64,000 bases of DNA from Neoscytalidium dimidiatum (taxonomy: Eukaryota; Ascomycota; Dothideomycetes; Botryosphaeriales; Botryosphaeriaceae): the NCBI GenBank assembly GCA_037367355.1, contig CM074705.1:1054001-1118000 (forward strand), written 5' to 3'. The notes below the pieces were generated by a model, which was not told the origin of the DNA, did no database searches, and was given only the letters and a program-made list of their open reading frames with translations. The translations under genes were made by a program, and so were the position numbers. Of this stretch, positions 21,654-31,143 are shown one piece after another. The first letter of the stretch is position 1. The number at the start of each line of letters is the position of its first letter.

Positions 21654-24296
21654 ATGACTTTCTACTTCAGCCACCCGTACAAGAAGCGTACCGTCATCCA
21701 TCGTCGACCCACTCGCCGCCCCAGCATCTTCTTTGGCCGGAACAAAGACGCTAGCCCTGCGGACAGCAGCAGCAGCAGATCTGCCTCTGCTCCGGGTCCT
21801 GCTCATACGCTTCCAGACCGCCAGGAGACCCCGCTCAGTCCGCTCTCTCAGACTTCCTCCACCCCGCCTACCTCTTCCCCAGGAAAGTCTCACAGCCTGT
21901 CGCCCCCCGAGTCTGCGTCTACCGCACCCACATCAACCGACGCATATTCCAGCAGTTTCGCCTCGAGGTTCGGCGCCACCAAGAGCTTCCGTTCGAGTTC
22001 GCCTCCTCTAAGCTCAGCTCTCGCCAGCAAGAGAGACCATCAGGCCGGAGGCAGTGACGACACCACCCGTACCGAGCTCCACGGCTCACCAAACTCCCAT
22101 TTTCCTTTCGAGTGCCGCGAGCATCCGTCCATCAAGCCCTCGGTCTCGACAATCGAGTCTGCCGCTGCCACCAAGGTCTATTTTGAGACTTATTTTAACT
22201 CCTTGCTTTCATCTGAACTTTCTCCACGCCAGGGACGTCGCCGGGCCGTCGAAGCCCAACTTTCTTTGCTTCCTATACCGAAGGAAGCAAAGACGGAACG
22301 CCTGAGGCAATGGTGCGCCAGAGAGAGTGACCACTTGCGCCAGACGCGCGTCCTGAAGTCCAAATCGCTGCTTCGACGCGATACAAAGGGAATTTCTGGT
22401 GCTGGCTACGAGGTCGTCCGCGTCCTCGGCAAAGGTAGCTTTGGGGTCGTGCGACTTGTCAGAGAGAAGCGGGTGCACCCCCGTTTTCCATCGACTGAGC
22501 AGACAGAGTCAGATATCGAGCGTCTCGATGGCAGCGATGACGAAAGGGGCCGCTACGACCCTTCGAGGATCGGCAAGCACGTTTATGCGATGAAGGTGAT
22601 TCGGAAATCCGAGATGCTACGCAACTGCCAGGAAGGACATTTGCGTGCTGAGCGAGACTTCCTGGTGGCTTCAGAGAATTCTCGCTGGGTGGTTCCCCTC
22701 ATCGCAAGCTTCCAGGACAATACCAACCTCTACCTCGTGATGGAGTACATGGTCGGAGGTGATTTCCTCGGCCTTCTCATGAGGGAGGATATTCTGGACG
22801 AACGTACCGCGCGTTGGTACGTGGCAGAGATGATACTCTGTGTTGAGGAAGCCCACAGGATGAAATGGATCCATCGAGACATCAAGCCCGATAATTTTCT
22901 CATCACTGAGTCCGGCCACTTGAAGATTTCGGACTTTGGTCTGGCCTTCGACGGACATTGGGCTCACAACCAGACCTACTTCAATGAGAAACGGTATAGC
23001 CTTCTCAAGAAATTTGGCATCGAAGTTCCAGGTGATGAGCAGGACATTACGGAAGAGTCGGCCCCCGGTGGTAAAAGCCCTAAATTTGGAAACGTCATGC
23101 ATGCCGCCCTTGGTATGACGCAACGAAAACAGTCATTGTTCTTCCCTAAAGATCAGCCCTCAAAAGAGCCTTCTGGCAAAGAGGAGAACCCGGTGCTATG
23201 GATGAACCGCCATCAAAAACGCAGACTTGCCAAGAGTATCGTCGGTACCAGTCAGTACATGGCACCCGAAGTAATCCGTGGTGAGGAATACGATGGCCGC
23301 TGCGACTGGTGGAGCATAGGCATCATATTATATGAGTGCCTGTACGGTCAGACACCATTCTACTGTCAAGATCGAAAGGACACAAAGCAGAAGATAGTGC
23401 ACCACCACCATTTCCTCAGGTTCCCGCCCGAACAACGCTGGGGCGGCCCTGCGGCTGACCGTGTACCCCTATCGCCTGTCTCATTCATGGCCATAAATCT
23501 TATGAAAAGCCTGCTTACCGACAAGGAGATTCGTCTATCGTCTCCGCGCTATCGCGAAAATGATGTCCCCCCTGAATGTCTGCATCGAAACTACCAGCGC
23601 AATCATTACCGCAGCTTCAGCTCGCGCTCTCCTGTGGCAACCAGTCTCCAAGCTCCCGCTACTACTCCTATTGCAGCTGGTTTCGGTAACCCACAGAGGC
23701 ATGTCTCGACCAGCGTTGCTCCACCGTCTCAGCATAATCAACAGTGCTACTTCGTATTCCAGGACGATGCGCGAGAGATCAAAGAGCACCTTTTTTTCCA
23801 AGGCATCGACTGGAATAACCTTCATACATTGCGGCCTCCTTTTGTTCCGCAGATTCGCGTTGGTCAAGATCTGACGAAGTATTTTGATGACGAAACACAG
23901 ATCCTGAGCTCTGGAGATGACGCTGCAGACCCGGATGCGGACTCAACTACAAGCATAGATGAAGCCATTTGCGGAGGTCACATCGGGCCCACAAAGGCAG
24001 AAGGCCAGGCGGAGCTCGTCAAGGAGACCAAAACCGCCGTGGGAAATGCCAAAGGCGAGGATCATGAGACGGAGAAGCAGAAGGGTAAGAGCAGAGCGAA
24101 GAAGAACAAAGAGAAACGTAGAGCAAGGGACAAGCTGCTCCGAGACCCGGTGCTGAAGCGCCAAGTCATGGAGGTGAGGAAGAAAGGTGCGTTCGTCGGT
24201 TATACATACCGGAGACCGAAAGAGCTTATGAGTAGGAGAAGGTGCGTTATCGGACATGAGATGGACTTTTTCACATCGCCAGCTTGGGCTTACTGA
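21654..24296 (+). CDS. NDR/LATS-type AGC serine/threonine protein kinase
   Basis: Seen: one uninterrupted exon, 880 residues from the ATG at 21654. Residues 1-170 are Ser/Pro-rich. A basic helical region typical of NDR kinases (Mob-binding, KVYFETYFNSLL...) precedes the catalytic domain. The kinase motifs are all present: GKGSFGVV near 257, AMKVIRKSEM, HRDIKPDNFL near 406, DFGLAF near 426, and GTSQYMAPEV near 532. The segment between DFG and APE is long, about 100 residues. After the AGC tail (EHLFFQGIDWNNL, then KYFDDETQ) there is a Lys/Arg-rich extension of about 60 residues (820-880) with LLRDPVLKRQVMEVRKKGAF and YTYRRPK. Known: NDR kinases (Cbk1/Cot1, Dbf2, S. pombe Ppk35) act in polarity and mitotic exit with Mob partners. 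The C-terminal extension resembles the Ppk35-like branch more than Cot1; the exact orthologue is uncertain. Confidence 0.88.
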   Translation: MTFYFSHPYKKRTVIHRRPTRRPSIFFGRNKDASPADSSSSRSASAPGPAHTLPDRQETPLSPLSQTSSTPPTSSPGKSHSLSPPESASTAPTSTDAYSSSFASRFGATKSFRSSSPPLSSALASKRDHQAGGSDDTTRTELHGSPNSHFPFECREHPSIKPSVSTIESAAATKVYFETYFNSLLSSELSPRQGRRRAVEAQLSLLPIPKEAKTERLRQWCARESDHLRQTRVLKSKSLLRRDTKGISGAGYEVVRVLGKGSFGVVRLVREKRVHPRFPSTEQTESDIERLDGSDDERGRYDPSRIGKHVYAMKVIRKSEMLRNCQEGHLRAERDFLVASENSRWVVPLIASFQDNTNLYLVMEYMVGGDFLGLLMREDILDERTARWYVAEMILCVEEAHRMKWIHRDIKPDNFLITESGHLKISDFGLAFDGHWAHNQTYFNEKRYSLLKKFGIEVPGDEQDITEESAPGGKSPKFGNVMHAALGMTQRKQSLFFPKDQPSKEPSGKEENPVLWMNRHQKRRLAKSIVGTSQYMAPEVIRGEEYDGRCDWWSIGIILYECLYGQTPFYCQDRKDTKQKIVHHHHFLRFPPEQRWGGPAADRVPLSPVSFMAINLMKSLLTDKEIRLSSPRYRENDVPPECLHRNYQRNHYRSFSSRSPVATSLQAPATTPIAAGFGNPQRHVSTSVAPPSQHNQQCYFVFQDDAREIKEHLFFQGIDWNNLHTLRPPFVPQIRVGQDLTKYFDDETQILSSGDDAADPDADSTTSIDEAICGGHIGPTKAEGQAELVKETKTAVGNAKGEDHETEKQKGKSRAKKNKEKRRARDKLLRDPVLKRQVMEVRKKGAFVGYTYRRPKELMSRRRCVIGHEMDFFTSPAWAY

Positions 24297-25052
24297 GAGT
24301 CTTCGGTGGTTTGTCAAGAGCTTTGGAGGGTTCTGCTATTAAGGGTGGGTTTCCGGGAAGAAGCGAGTAGATAATGTTTCGTGCCCGAAGTCCCTAAGAA
24401 CCAGCAACACTTGTCTACGCAAATATTAATTTTCCAACCCGACAGGAGGGCCCAACTACATGTGACATCTCTGCAGAAACATAGTATGGCTGGAATTACG
24501 ACAGTGCAGCCCATGTGATAATCGCAGCCCCTAAAGACTGGCCGGGGTCTGAGGTTTGCGCTTAAGATACTTCGGACAGGGAAATAGGAATTACTCTCAA
24601 AATGCAAACCGGTTCGCACGTAGGCCAAAATAACGACCTAAGTCAACTCTACTGGAATTTTAGTGATAAATATGGCATATTTGAAATATTGCATCATGTT
24701 TACGTATGGACCACACCAACCTACAGCTCCACATGGTTAGATGTTAGCGGAACTGTTCGCCTGCGTCAAGTGCATTGTTGCTGTATGATGTATGTAGTAG
24801 CGGCAGGCTCAACAACTGGCATAGGGAAGTCACCATTGCATCAAAGGAAGTGTTGCACTTTTGGACTTCGAGTCTTTGTTTGCCCCTGGCTTAGTATCTA
24901 TCTCCTGTGCCCTAACTTCTCTTGTTCACTAAGACCTGCTGACCAGACGCATCACTTTGTTTGCCCCTTGTCTTACTTTGCTCTCAACGCTCCTCATTTG
25001 TCCATTCCCTCCTCAACTCAAAATTCACTGTTGAATCAGACTTCCAAAAGCC
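24297..25052. other. intergenic region, no clear gene
   Basis: This region is downstream of the kinase gene and comparatively AT-rich. The last 150 bp (about 24900-25050) are CT-rich and look like a promoter and leader for the small candidate gene starting at 25053. Nothing else is recognised. Confidence 0.45.
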
Positions 25053-25742
25053 ATGCATGTCACATATGCCGATGCGCTCCTCGGAGGACTCTCACATCGT
25101 GAATGCGAACAAATGGACTCGTTGATAGAGCAGATGCTCTTCAACAAGGCTCACCGCATTCCTACCAGACTGCAAGTTGTGCCTCCCGAGAAACGCGTAC
25201 GCTTTAGTTACTGGAATCGGGTTTTGATTGAACGCGAATCTCGAGGAATGTCCGTAAAGTTCTTACAACATAGCCTTCTTCGCTACCGCATCCCTCACGA
25301 TGAAACCCCTCTCCATCCTCTGAGCTCTATCTCTCAGCACCCTTCTCAAAATCTTTCCGCTTGCACTCTTCGGAATCTCATGTACGAATTCAATCTCGCG
25401 CACGCTCTTGTATCTCACCTTATTTTCCTTGACATACCCCAACAGCTCCCTCCCCACGGCCTCGCTCCTCTCCACCCCCGGCTTGAGCACGACGTACGCC
25501 TTGGGAACCTCACCCGCATACGCATCCTCGATACCCAATACCGCAACATCGTCCACCTTCGCGTGGCCCAGCAACAGATCCTCGAGCTCCGCCGGCGCGA
25601 CGCCAATCCCCTTGACCTTGATCATCTCTTTGATCCGGTCCAGAATGGTCACGACGCCCTCCTCATCAATGGCGCCCTGGTCGCCCGTGTGCAGCCAGCC
25701 TTCGCCATCGAACGTCTCCCTGGTGGCCTTCTCGTTGTCTAG
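25053..25742 (+). CDS. candidate small gene, 3' part antisense to the CoA ligase
   Basis: Seen: an open frame from the ATG at 25053. The first 70 codons lie outside any other gene and read like a normal polar protein (LSHRECEQMDSLIEQMLFNK, VPPEKRVRFSYWNRVLIERE) with unremarkable codon use. They follow a CT-rich leader-like stretch. From 25263 on, the frame runs antisense to the CoA ligase coding sequence, so the frame after about residue 70 may be chance or may be removed by splicing not resolved here. No domain is recognised. It could be a real lineage-specific gene overlapping the ligase 3' end, or a gene fragment. The true 3' end is unknown. Confidence 0.3.
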   Translation: MHVTYADALLGGLSHRECEQMDSLIEQMLFNKAHRIPTRLQVVPPEKRVRFSYWNRVLIERESRGMSVKFLQHSLLRYRIPHDETPLHPLSSISQHPSQNLSACTLRNLMYEFNLAHALVSHLIFLDIPQQLPPHGLAPLHPRLEHDVRLGNLTRIRILDTQYRNIVHLRVAQQQILELRRRDANPLDLDHLFDPVQNGHDALLINGALVARVQPAFAIERLPGGLLVV

Positions 25743-27169
25743 ATACCCCATCACGACCTGCGGGCCCCTCGCGAGGATCTCGCCGGGCTCACCGACGCCG
25801 GCCTCGGAGCCGTCCGGCTTGACGATCTTGACCTCGGTCGACGCGACGATGGAGCCCACGGTGTGGGCGTAGCGGAAGTCGTACAGGTGCGGCGGGTGGG
25901 CGGTGATGCAGCTGCAGCTTTCGGTCATGCCGTAACCCTGCTTGAAGCCGGTGCCCGGGAACTTCTCCTTCAGGAGCGCTAGGATCTCGGCAGAGAGTGG
26001 CGCGGCGCCCGAGGAGAAGCGGCGCACGCACGAGAGGTCGTAGTCGTTGACGACGGGGTCGCGCACGAGACGGATGAGGATAGGCGGGACGAGGAGGAGC
26101 TCGCCGATGCGGTGCTTCTGGATGGCGGCGAGCATGGTGGGCATGGTGAAGGATGGGAGCATGATGACGGAGGCGTTGATGAGGATTGGGAGGTGCAGGA
26201 TGTGGACAAGACCCGTTATGTGGAAAGAGGGAAGAACGGCGAGGACCTTGTCGTGATCAGGAGGCGTGATTTGCTGAATCTGGAGGCATTGTGCAATGAC
26301 GTTCTGGTGTGAGATCATGACCTGTTGCTCTTAAAATCAGTTCCCCCCCGGGAGGAAGAAGACAAAAAGGAAACGAATGTGCTGCAACTCCTCTGCATCT
26401 TCCTCTCTCCCACTTCTGAAGCACTCCCCCTGGAATTATATAGCGAACAGTGGCATAGAACTTACAGCCTTTGGCAACCCGGTTGTTCCCGAACTGAAGC
26501 TCAAGAACCCGCAGACGTCGCCATTCGTCTTTCCCGCCGGCACCTCGAAGGCCTCCACTTGCCCCTCCTCCCCTTGCCGCCTCCCCCACTCGACCAGGCC
26601 CTTCACGGTCTCGAATCCATCCACCTCGCCTTCCAGCAAGAAGATGGCCTCCCTCCGCAGCCCGGCCTTCTCTGCCGCCTTCATCGCGACGTCCAAGCTT
26701 GCCGGCCCGGTCATCAAGAACCTCGCCTTGGCGGTGCGCAGCGCGTACGCCATCTCGTCGACGCCGTAGGCGGGGCTGGCGCCGGACACGACGGCACCGA
26801 CGCGCAGGGCGCCGTGCATGGCGACCGGGTACCACACCGTGTTCTGCGAGAAGAGCGCGATGGTCTGGCCGGCGCGCAGGCCGTGCTTGCGGGCCAGCGC
26901 CGTCGAGAGGTGCGTCGTCAGCCGCCGGACGGCCGCCCAGTCCAGGCGCTCGCCCGTCGTCGCATCCTCGAAGCCGGCGAGGGAGGCGGGAGGGTGGCGC
27001 TGGAGCGGGGAGTGGGGCGATTCGAAGAGCCAGTCCCAAGTTGTGAGGTGAGGAGGGACTGTATGTGCATGGTGAGGGCTTTGGTTAGTGGCGGATGGGT
27101 AACGGAAAGGTCTGGGGGAATGGGGGTTTTACCTTCGATATCCGGCTGGCGAGATCTGAAGATCGGCAT
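25263..27169 (-). CDS. acyl/aryl-CoA ligase, 4-coumarate-CoA-ligase-like
   Basis: Seen: exons 27169-27133, 27058-26466 and 26321-25263 give 562 residues; introns are 74 and 144 bp and phases join. The ANL-superfamily motifs are in order: LSFSSGTTGLPKA ending at residue 210 (P-loop), KQGYGMTESC near 338, GWLHTGD near 420 and SGKILRR near 540 (catalytic Lys). The protein starts MPIFRSRQPDIE and continues VPPHLTTWDWLF after the first intron, as in fungal 4CL-like enzymes. Known: these enzymes make acyl-AMP, then the CoA thioester of phenylpropanoid or medium-chain acids, often in peroxisomes. The C-terminus is Lys-Lys-Ala-Met-Leu, which is not a standard PTS1. It is divergent from a 3-hydroxyacyl-CoA dehydrogenase gene, suggesting a shared catabolic route. 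Substrate unknown. Confidence 0.92.
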
Positions 27170-27545
27170 GTTGGAGATCTATCAAACTGTAGAAATGCAG
27201 AAAAGAGGAATTGGTACTATGAAGAGAAAGTAAAGGAGCGTGGTCGCAGAGCCGGTGAGGAGAGGCGCGGGTGGAGAAGAAGACGGCATTACCGAGGCCT
27301 TCGTAAACATATCTTTTTTTTTTTGGCTATGCAAGTGGCAAGTTACGCATGATAGAGATCCAATTGAGCCGCCCATTGGCGTCGGATCGACATTGAGTGA
27401 CGGCGGCGGATGTTGGACTGCGGGGCAGAGGTGTTCGGGGGAGCTAGCGCCGCGGGGGAACGAAAGAAAGCCCCCACCTCTGAGTGCCGCACCCCACACA
27501 TCCATGCCACCCCGCCGCCCGCAAAGTACACCTCACGCGTCAGAA
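27170..27545. promoter_or_regulatory. bidirectional promoter region of CoA ligase and hydroxyacyl-CoA dehydrogenase
   Basis: These 376 bp lie between the start codons of two divergent genes of CoA metabolism, so they hold both leaders and probably a common promoter. A T run lies at 27314-27323. No known factor motif was identified with confidence. Confidence 0.55.
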
Positions 27546-28511
27546 ATGTCTTCGTCGAGCAGCACAACTCCGCTCGTCGACCACGATGTTCGCATCACGC
27601 TCGTCGGCGCCGGCACCATTGGCCTATCCTTCGCCGCCCTGCACCTCAATTTCCTTGGATCGGCCTCGCAGCTCACCATCCTAGATACGCGACCCGATCT
27701 CGCCGAGTATGTCGCTACCACACTCCCAAAGTACCTGCCGGCTTCGCACCAAGGTTGCCAGTCCTTAATCCGCTTGACCGCCTCTCTCGCGGAAGCTGTG
27801 CGCGACGCCGATGTGATACAGGAGCAAGGGCCCGAAAATCTAGCCTTCAAAGCTTCCATATGGAAAGAGGTGGTCAAACACGCGAAACCAGGCGCGCTAT
27901 TGTGGAGCAGCACGTCTGGCATTATCGCCTCCGCACAGGCTGAGGCTGCCGGTCTGGACGATATGGCCGCGGCGCGATTGCTCGTCGTCCATCCGTACAA
28001 CCCGCCGCACATCATGCCGCTGCTCGAAGTCGTGCCCGGGGTGAAGACGAATGCAGCTACGGTAGATCAGACGCTAGAGTTCTGGAATCTCAGGGGTCGG
28101 GAGCCTGTGGTGCTCAAGAAGGAGTGCCTGGGATTCGTCGCGAACAGGTTGGCCTTCGCGCTGTTACGGGAATCCATACACTTGGTCAAGGAGGGTGTAG
28201 TGAGCGTGGAAGAGCTGGACCGGGTGGTCCATGCTAGCATGGGTCCTAGATGGGCCATTGCGGGGCCGTTCAAAAGCTACCATGCCGGTGGTGGCCCAGG
28301 AGGGCTGGAAGCCTTCTTTGAAAACATAGGCGGCACCGTGCAGGGTTGCTGGGATGACTCTGGCAGAGAAAATGTAGGTGAAGGCTGGGAGTCTGATATC
28401 TTCAGACAAGCGAAGGAGGCTTATGGTGTCGTAGACACATCGGAAAGGGATCGGTTAACCAGAGCTGTGCTTGAAGCCGCGCAATCTGGCCGCAATCAGA
28501 CAAACTCTTAA
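27546..28511 (+). CDS. 3-hydroxyacyl-CoA dehydrogenase family protein
   Basis: Seen: a single exon of 321 residues. An N-terminal Rossmann fold has the GxGxxG motif in RITLVGAGTIGLSFAALHL (about residues 14-32), and an Asp ends strand 2 (TILDTRPD). ADVIQEQGPEN follows, then the HPYNPPHIMPLLEVVPG segment with the conserved His-Pro, and the C-terminal helical domain with LGFVANRLAFALLRE. Known: this shape and length fit the lambda-crystallin/L-gulonate 3-dehydrogenase and short 3-hydroxybutyryl-CoA dehydrogenase group, NAD-dependent enzymes oxidising 3-hydroxy acids or their CoA esters. The neighbouring divergent CoA ligase favours a CoA-ester substrate. Start: the ATG at 27546 has a purine at -3. 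An in-frame ATG at 27504 would add 14 residues and has a weaker context. Confidence 0.9.
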   Translation: MSSSSSTTPLVDHDVRITLVGAGTIGLSFAALHLNFLGSASQLTILDTRPDLAEYVATTLPKYLPASHQGCQSLIRLTASLAEAVRDADVIQEQGPENLAFKASIWKEVVKHAKPGALLWSSTSGIIASAQAEAAGLDDMAAARLLVVHPYNPPHIMPLLEVVPGVKTNAATVDQTLEFWNLRGREPVVLKKECLGFVANRLAFALLRESIHLVKEGVVSVEELDRVVHASMGPRWAIAGPFKSYHAGGGPGGLEAFFENIGGTVQGCWDDSGRENVGEGWESDIFRQAKEAYGVVDTSERDRLTRAVLEAAQSGRNQTNS

Positions 28512-28924
28512 AATAGCAACTGGCTCTAAAACGACGGCTCGGTATACCGATCATGGGCCAACGTTCAACGTCTCGTGAAATCATTTGCATCCATATCGGA
28601 TCCTCATCCGGCTTACGTGTGATAATTCTCCATCAATGACTGGAAGTAGACTTACCGCTGTGCAAGTCCGGGGGCTGTGTGCATAACCAGAAGTGTATTG
28701 ATTAAAAGGCCCACTTTCTGAGAAAGCAGCGCCGGAGTCTCTTCCTCCAATATTTGAAGCATATGCCGAACGTATATATAGATGGCTTCTATGCAAAGTC
28801 GTTAGAGTGAAGCAAGCCAATAAGCCCAAAGGCTCGCTGAAGCTAACCAGACCGTACACGTTGCTTGAGAGACGAGTAACCTGCCTCACTTATCTTCCTA
28901 CACGCCTTACTCCGGCAAATCGAA
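28512..28924. other. intergenic region between convergent genes
   Basis: This 413-bp region is flanked by the stops of the dehydrogenase gene and of the leftward fungal-specific gene. Short frames are present but show no domain. No repeat or RNA gene seen. Confidence 0.55.
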
Positions 28925-29985
28925 TCAAGTGGCATCCAGTGTCTTCACCCTATCCTGAGAGAGTCCATCTCGGGAGTCGTCTGGTGTAAAGGTCATGATG
29001 ACAATGTAGTAATCCACGGTATCTTGGTTCCCATGTGCTAGACGCCATTTCACACCGCCGAAATCTGCAGCACCTGTCCAATTTGAATACTTGAGCGGAG
29101 TCGAAGCGGGAGACAAAACGGTGCCATCCTCGAGATGGAAGCGCCAATTCCTGGCCTTTGTCTCGACGATCTCATCCAGCTGCAATTTCTTGCGTTGCAA
29201 AGTTTCAAATTCGACAACCAGTTCCTTCAGGCATGAAGGAAACTTTATGTTGGGGCGGCTGAGGCCACATCTCCAGGTGTCTAGAATCATTAGAGGCTTG
29301 TCGTTGGGCCAGCCGTACCAGGAAGTGTGGCGAATGGTTACGGTGATCCGCTTTGGGCGGAACTGTGGCACTGGCGTATACCAGTGGCCGTTGGGGCGGC
29401 GGATAAAGAAGTGGACGTGGTTCATGAGGGCAGTATTCCTCGCAGAGAATTCAGAGAACTTCCAGTCGGGAGCATCTGGAGGACCACGGTCTTCCCAGAC
29501 GGGCAGCGTAGCGGTTGAAAGCGGAATGGCATTGGTTTCCCACCAAGCCAAGCGGCAGGTGGCGAGGAGGTCGGTGCAGACGCGGAAGGCATGGGTGTAG
29601 CCGGGCCTGTAGTACCAGCTGTTCTTTGGATACGGACGGGATAGATCAAGGTGCTGAGAGACGGCAAGAGTGAAGATTTCATTGCGGATTTCTGGCGGCA
29701 GCTTGGACCACAGCGGAGATTGAAGTTGGGGGTTCGAGTTGGCAGTACTGATTGCAAGAAGCCGGCGGCGGATCTGGCGGCGAATCTGCTTGGATTGTGG
29801 TTTTGGGACATCACGGCTGGCATTGGGTCAGTAGACACTTGCGTTGAGGACTATAGAGGCGGCGACTAGCGGCAGCAGGGCTGTGAGGGATCGTACGGGT
29901 GTTGCTCCGAAGCGGGAGTGAGCGACAGGTGCGCGGCGTCGTCGGCACCGTCAACGAGCATCTCTTGTGGGTCGGAACGATCCAT
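28925..29985 (-). CDS. fungal-specific protein with RPGYTH motif, function unknown
   Basis: Seen: exons 29985-29897 and 29816-28925 give 326 residues. The intron is 80 bp, with GTACGA donor, TACTGAC branch and CAG acceptor. After a short acidic N-terminus and a basic region (KQIRRQIRRRLL) comes SPLWSKLPPEIRNEIFTLAV, which resembles the start of an F-box-like helix. Next are SRPYPKNSWYYRPGYTHAFR and VCTDLLATCRLAWWETNAIP. The second half is Trp-rich with alternating strand-like segments (FIRRPNGHWYTPVPQFRPKR, WRFHLEDGTVLSP). Known: this PPEIRNxIF/RPGYTH architecture recurs in many hypothetical proteins of filamentous ascomycetes. Some are labelled F-box-like or 2EXR-like; function is not established. 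The intron was inferred because the frame lacks an ATG downstream of an upstream stop, and the proposed splice restores one. Confidence 0.82.
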
Positions 29986-30255
29986 GGCGACGAGGTGGCA
30001 CGAGGGAGAGCGGCGCCATTTGGCAGGGCTAGTGTGGTGAGCAGGACTGCCGTGTTGGGAGCAGCAAAGACAGAGCAGTGACCACGTCGATGTCGGGGCG
30101 CGCGCGCGCCTCGGCCCGCCTCTGTTCCGCCGTAGGCCAGCAAGCGGGCGGGCGGGGCGGCAGGCAGGGCGGCTCTAGGCCATCGGAGCATTCGCATTGC
30201 GTTGTCGCCTGGGGCATCACGCTGTCTTGTCTCCGCTCCCGCCTCTCCGTCTCCT

Positions 30256-30303
30256 CGCCTCTTCGCCTCTTCGCCTCTCAGCCTCTCTGCCTCTCTGCCT
30301 CTC
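30256..30303. repeat. 8-bp tandem repeat, six copies
   Basis: Units read CGCCTCTT, CGCCTCTT, CGCCTCTC, AGCCTCTC, TGCCTCTC, TGCCTCTC. They share the core GCCTCT and are all pyrimidine-biased, giving a polypurine/polypyrimidine tract. It lies in a promoter region, not in coding sequence. Confidence 0.85.
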
Positions 30304-30749
30304 AGCAGCCCATCCTCGTGGCTGTCGCGTGCTCGCCATGTGCTACGGCCCGGGTTGGAACGATGGTGCTTGCAGAGGCCGGAGCAGCAACCAACAGCCT
30401 TTCATTCCGGCCGCAACGTCCTCTTGGCTCTTGGGCACCGCCTTCTCGGTCCGCAACGTGCAGGCTGCAGTGATCGTCGCCAGCCTGCATCGCATCACAG
30501 GCCGAAAGTCAGTTCGCGCTCGGACGACGCGGAAGTCGTCAGCCACGGTAGCAACGAACAACGACCAGGCTGCGTAGAGTGACGGTGAGAGGGCGCGTGC
30601 ATGCTGACGAGAATCTTCAGAATAGACGTCGTGGAGAACGACAGCCGGCCCAATCGGGACACCCACGCCGCCCCCGCTGCCTTTTTTTTTCGGCCTCTGT
30701 CCGTCCAGCCCAACACCACCTTGGGCCTCCGACCAGCGCCTTCTTCGTC

Positions 30750-30949
30750 CACGTGAGAGAATCCCGGCCCTCTTTGTGCGCTACGCCTGCCGTCTTTCAC
30801 GTGCGTGCGCGCTCTGTCCTCCCATGATACAAACAATCCATAAACTATGTCCGTCCGCCGTGTGCTTATTAGTGTCCGCCCATTCCCACCAGCCCCGTCT
30901 GTCAACACCATTCCTCCCCTTCACCTATCCGCTCCGCTTTTCGCACGTG
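30750..30949. promoter_or_regulatory. cluster of three CACGTG E-boxes
   Basis: CACGTG occurs at 30750-30755, 30798-30803 and 30944-30949, three copies of a six-base palindrome within 200 bp upstream of the phosphatase start at 31144. Such motifs are bound by bHLH factors (Cbf1, Ino2/Ino4-like, SREBP-like). Ino2/Ino4 control would suit an inositol-related gene but is inference. Confidence 0.45.
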
Positions 30950-31143
30950 CCATCAGACGTTCATTCCGTCGCAGCCTCCACACTAACACCTACGGCTCTG
31001 TCGAACCTTCGACCATAAAAACCACAACCACTCTCGCCTCGCTATTAGCAACCTTCGCTCCTACTTCCCACTCGTTGAGCAAGCCCAATCTTCCAATTCC
31101 ACGCCGCCATTTTAAGCACACCACTTCGCTCACTACCTTCAAC

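Larger units (their letters stand above)
29986..31143. promoter_or_regulatory. divergent promoter region with CACGTG cluster and 8-bp repeat
   Basis: This region lies between the leftward RPGYTH gene and the rightward phosphatase. It holds a six-copy 8-bp tandem repeat (30256-30303), a T run (30683-30691) and three CACGTG palindromes (30750, 30798, 30944). The stretch from 30847 to 31143 stays open in frame with the phosphatase and could encode an N-terminal extension. Its CT-rich composition also fits an untranslated leader. Confidence 0.5.

Noticed and set aside
25263..25280. possible peroxisomal signal at the CoA ligase C-terminus
   Set aside because: The final residues Ala-Met-Leu do not fit the Ser/Ala/Cys-Lys/Arg/His-Leu/Met rule.
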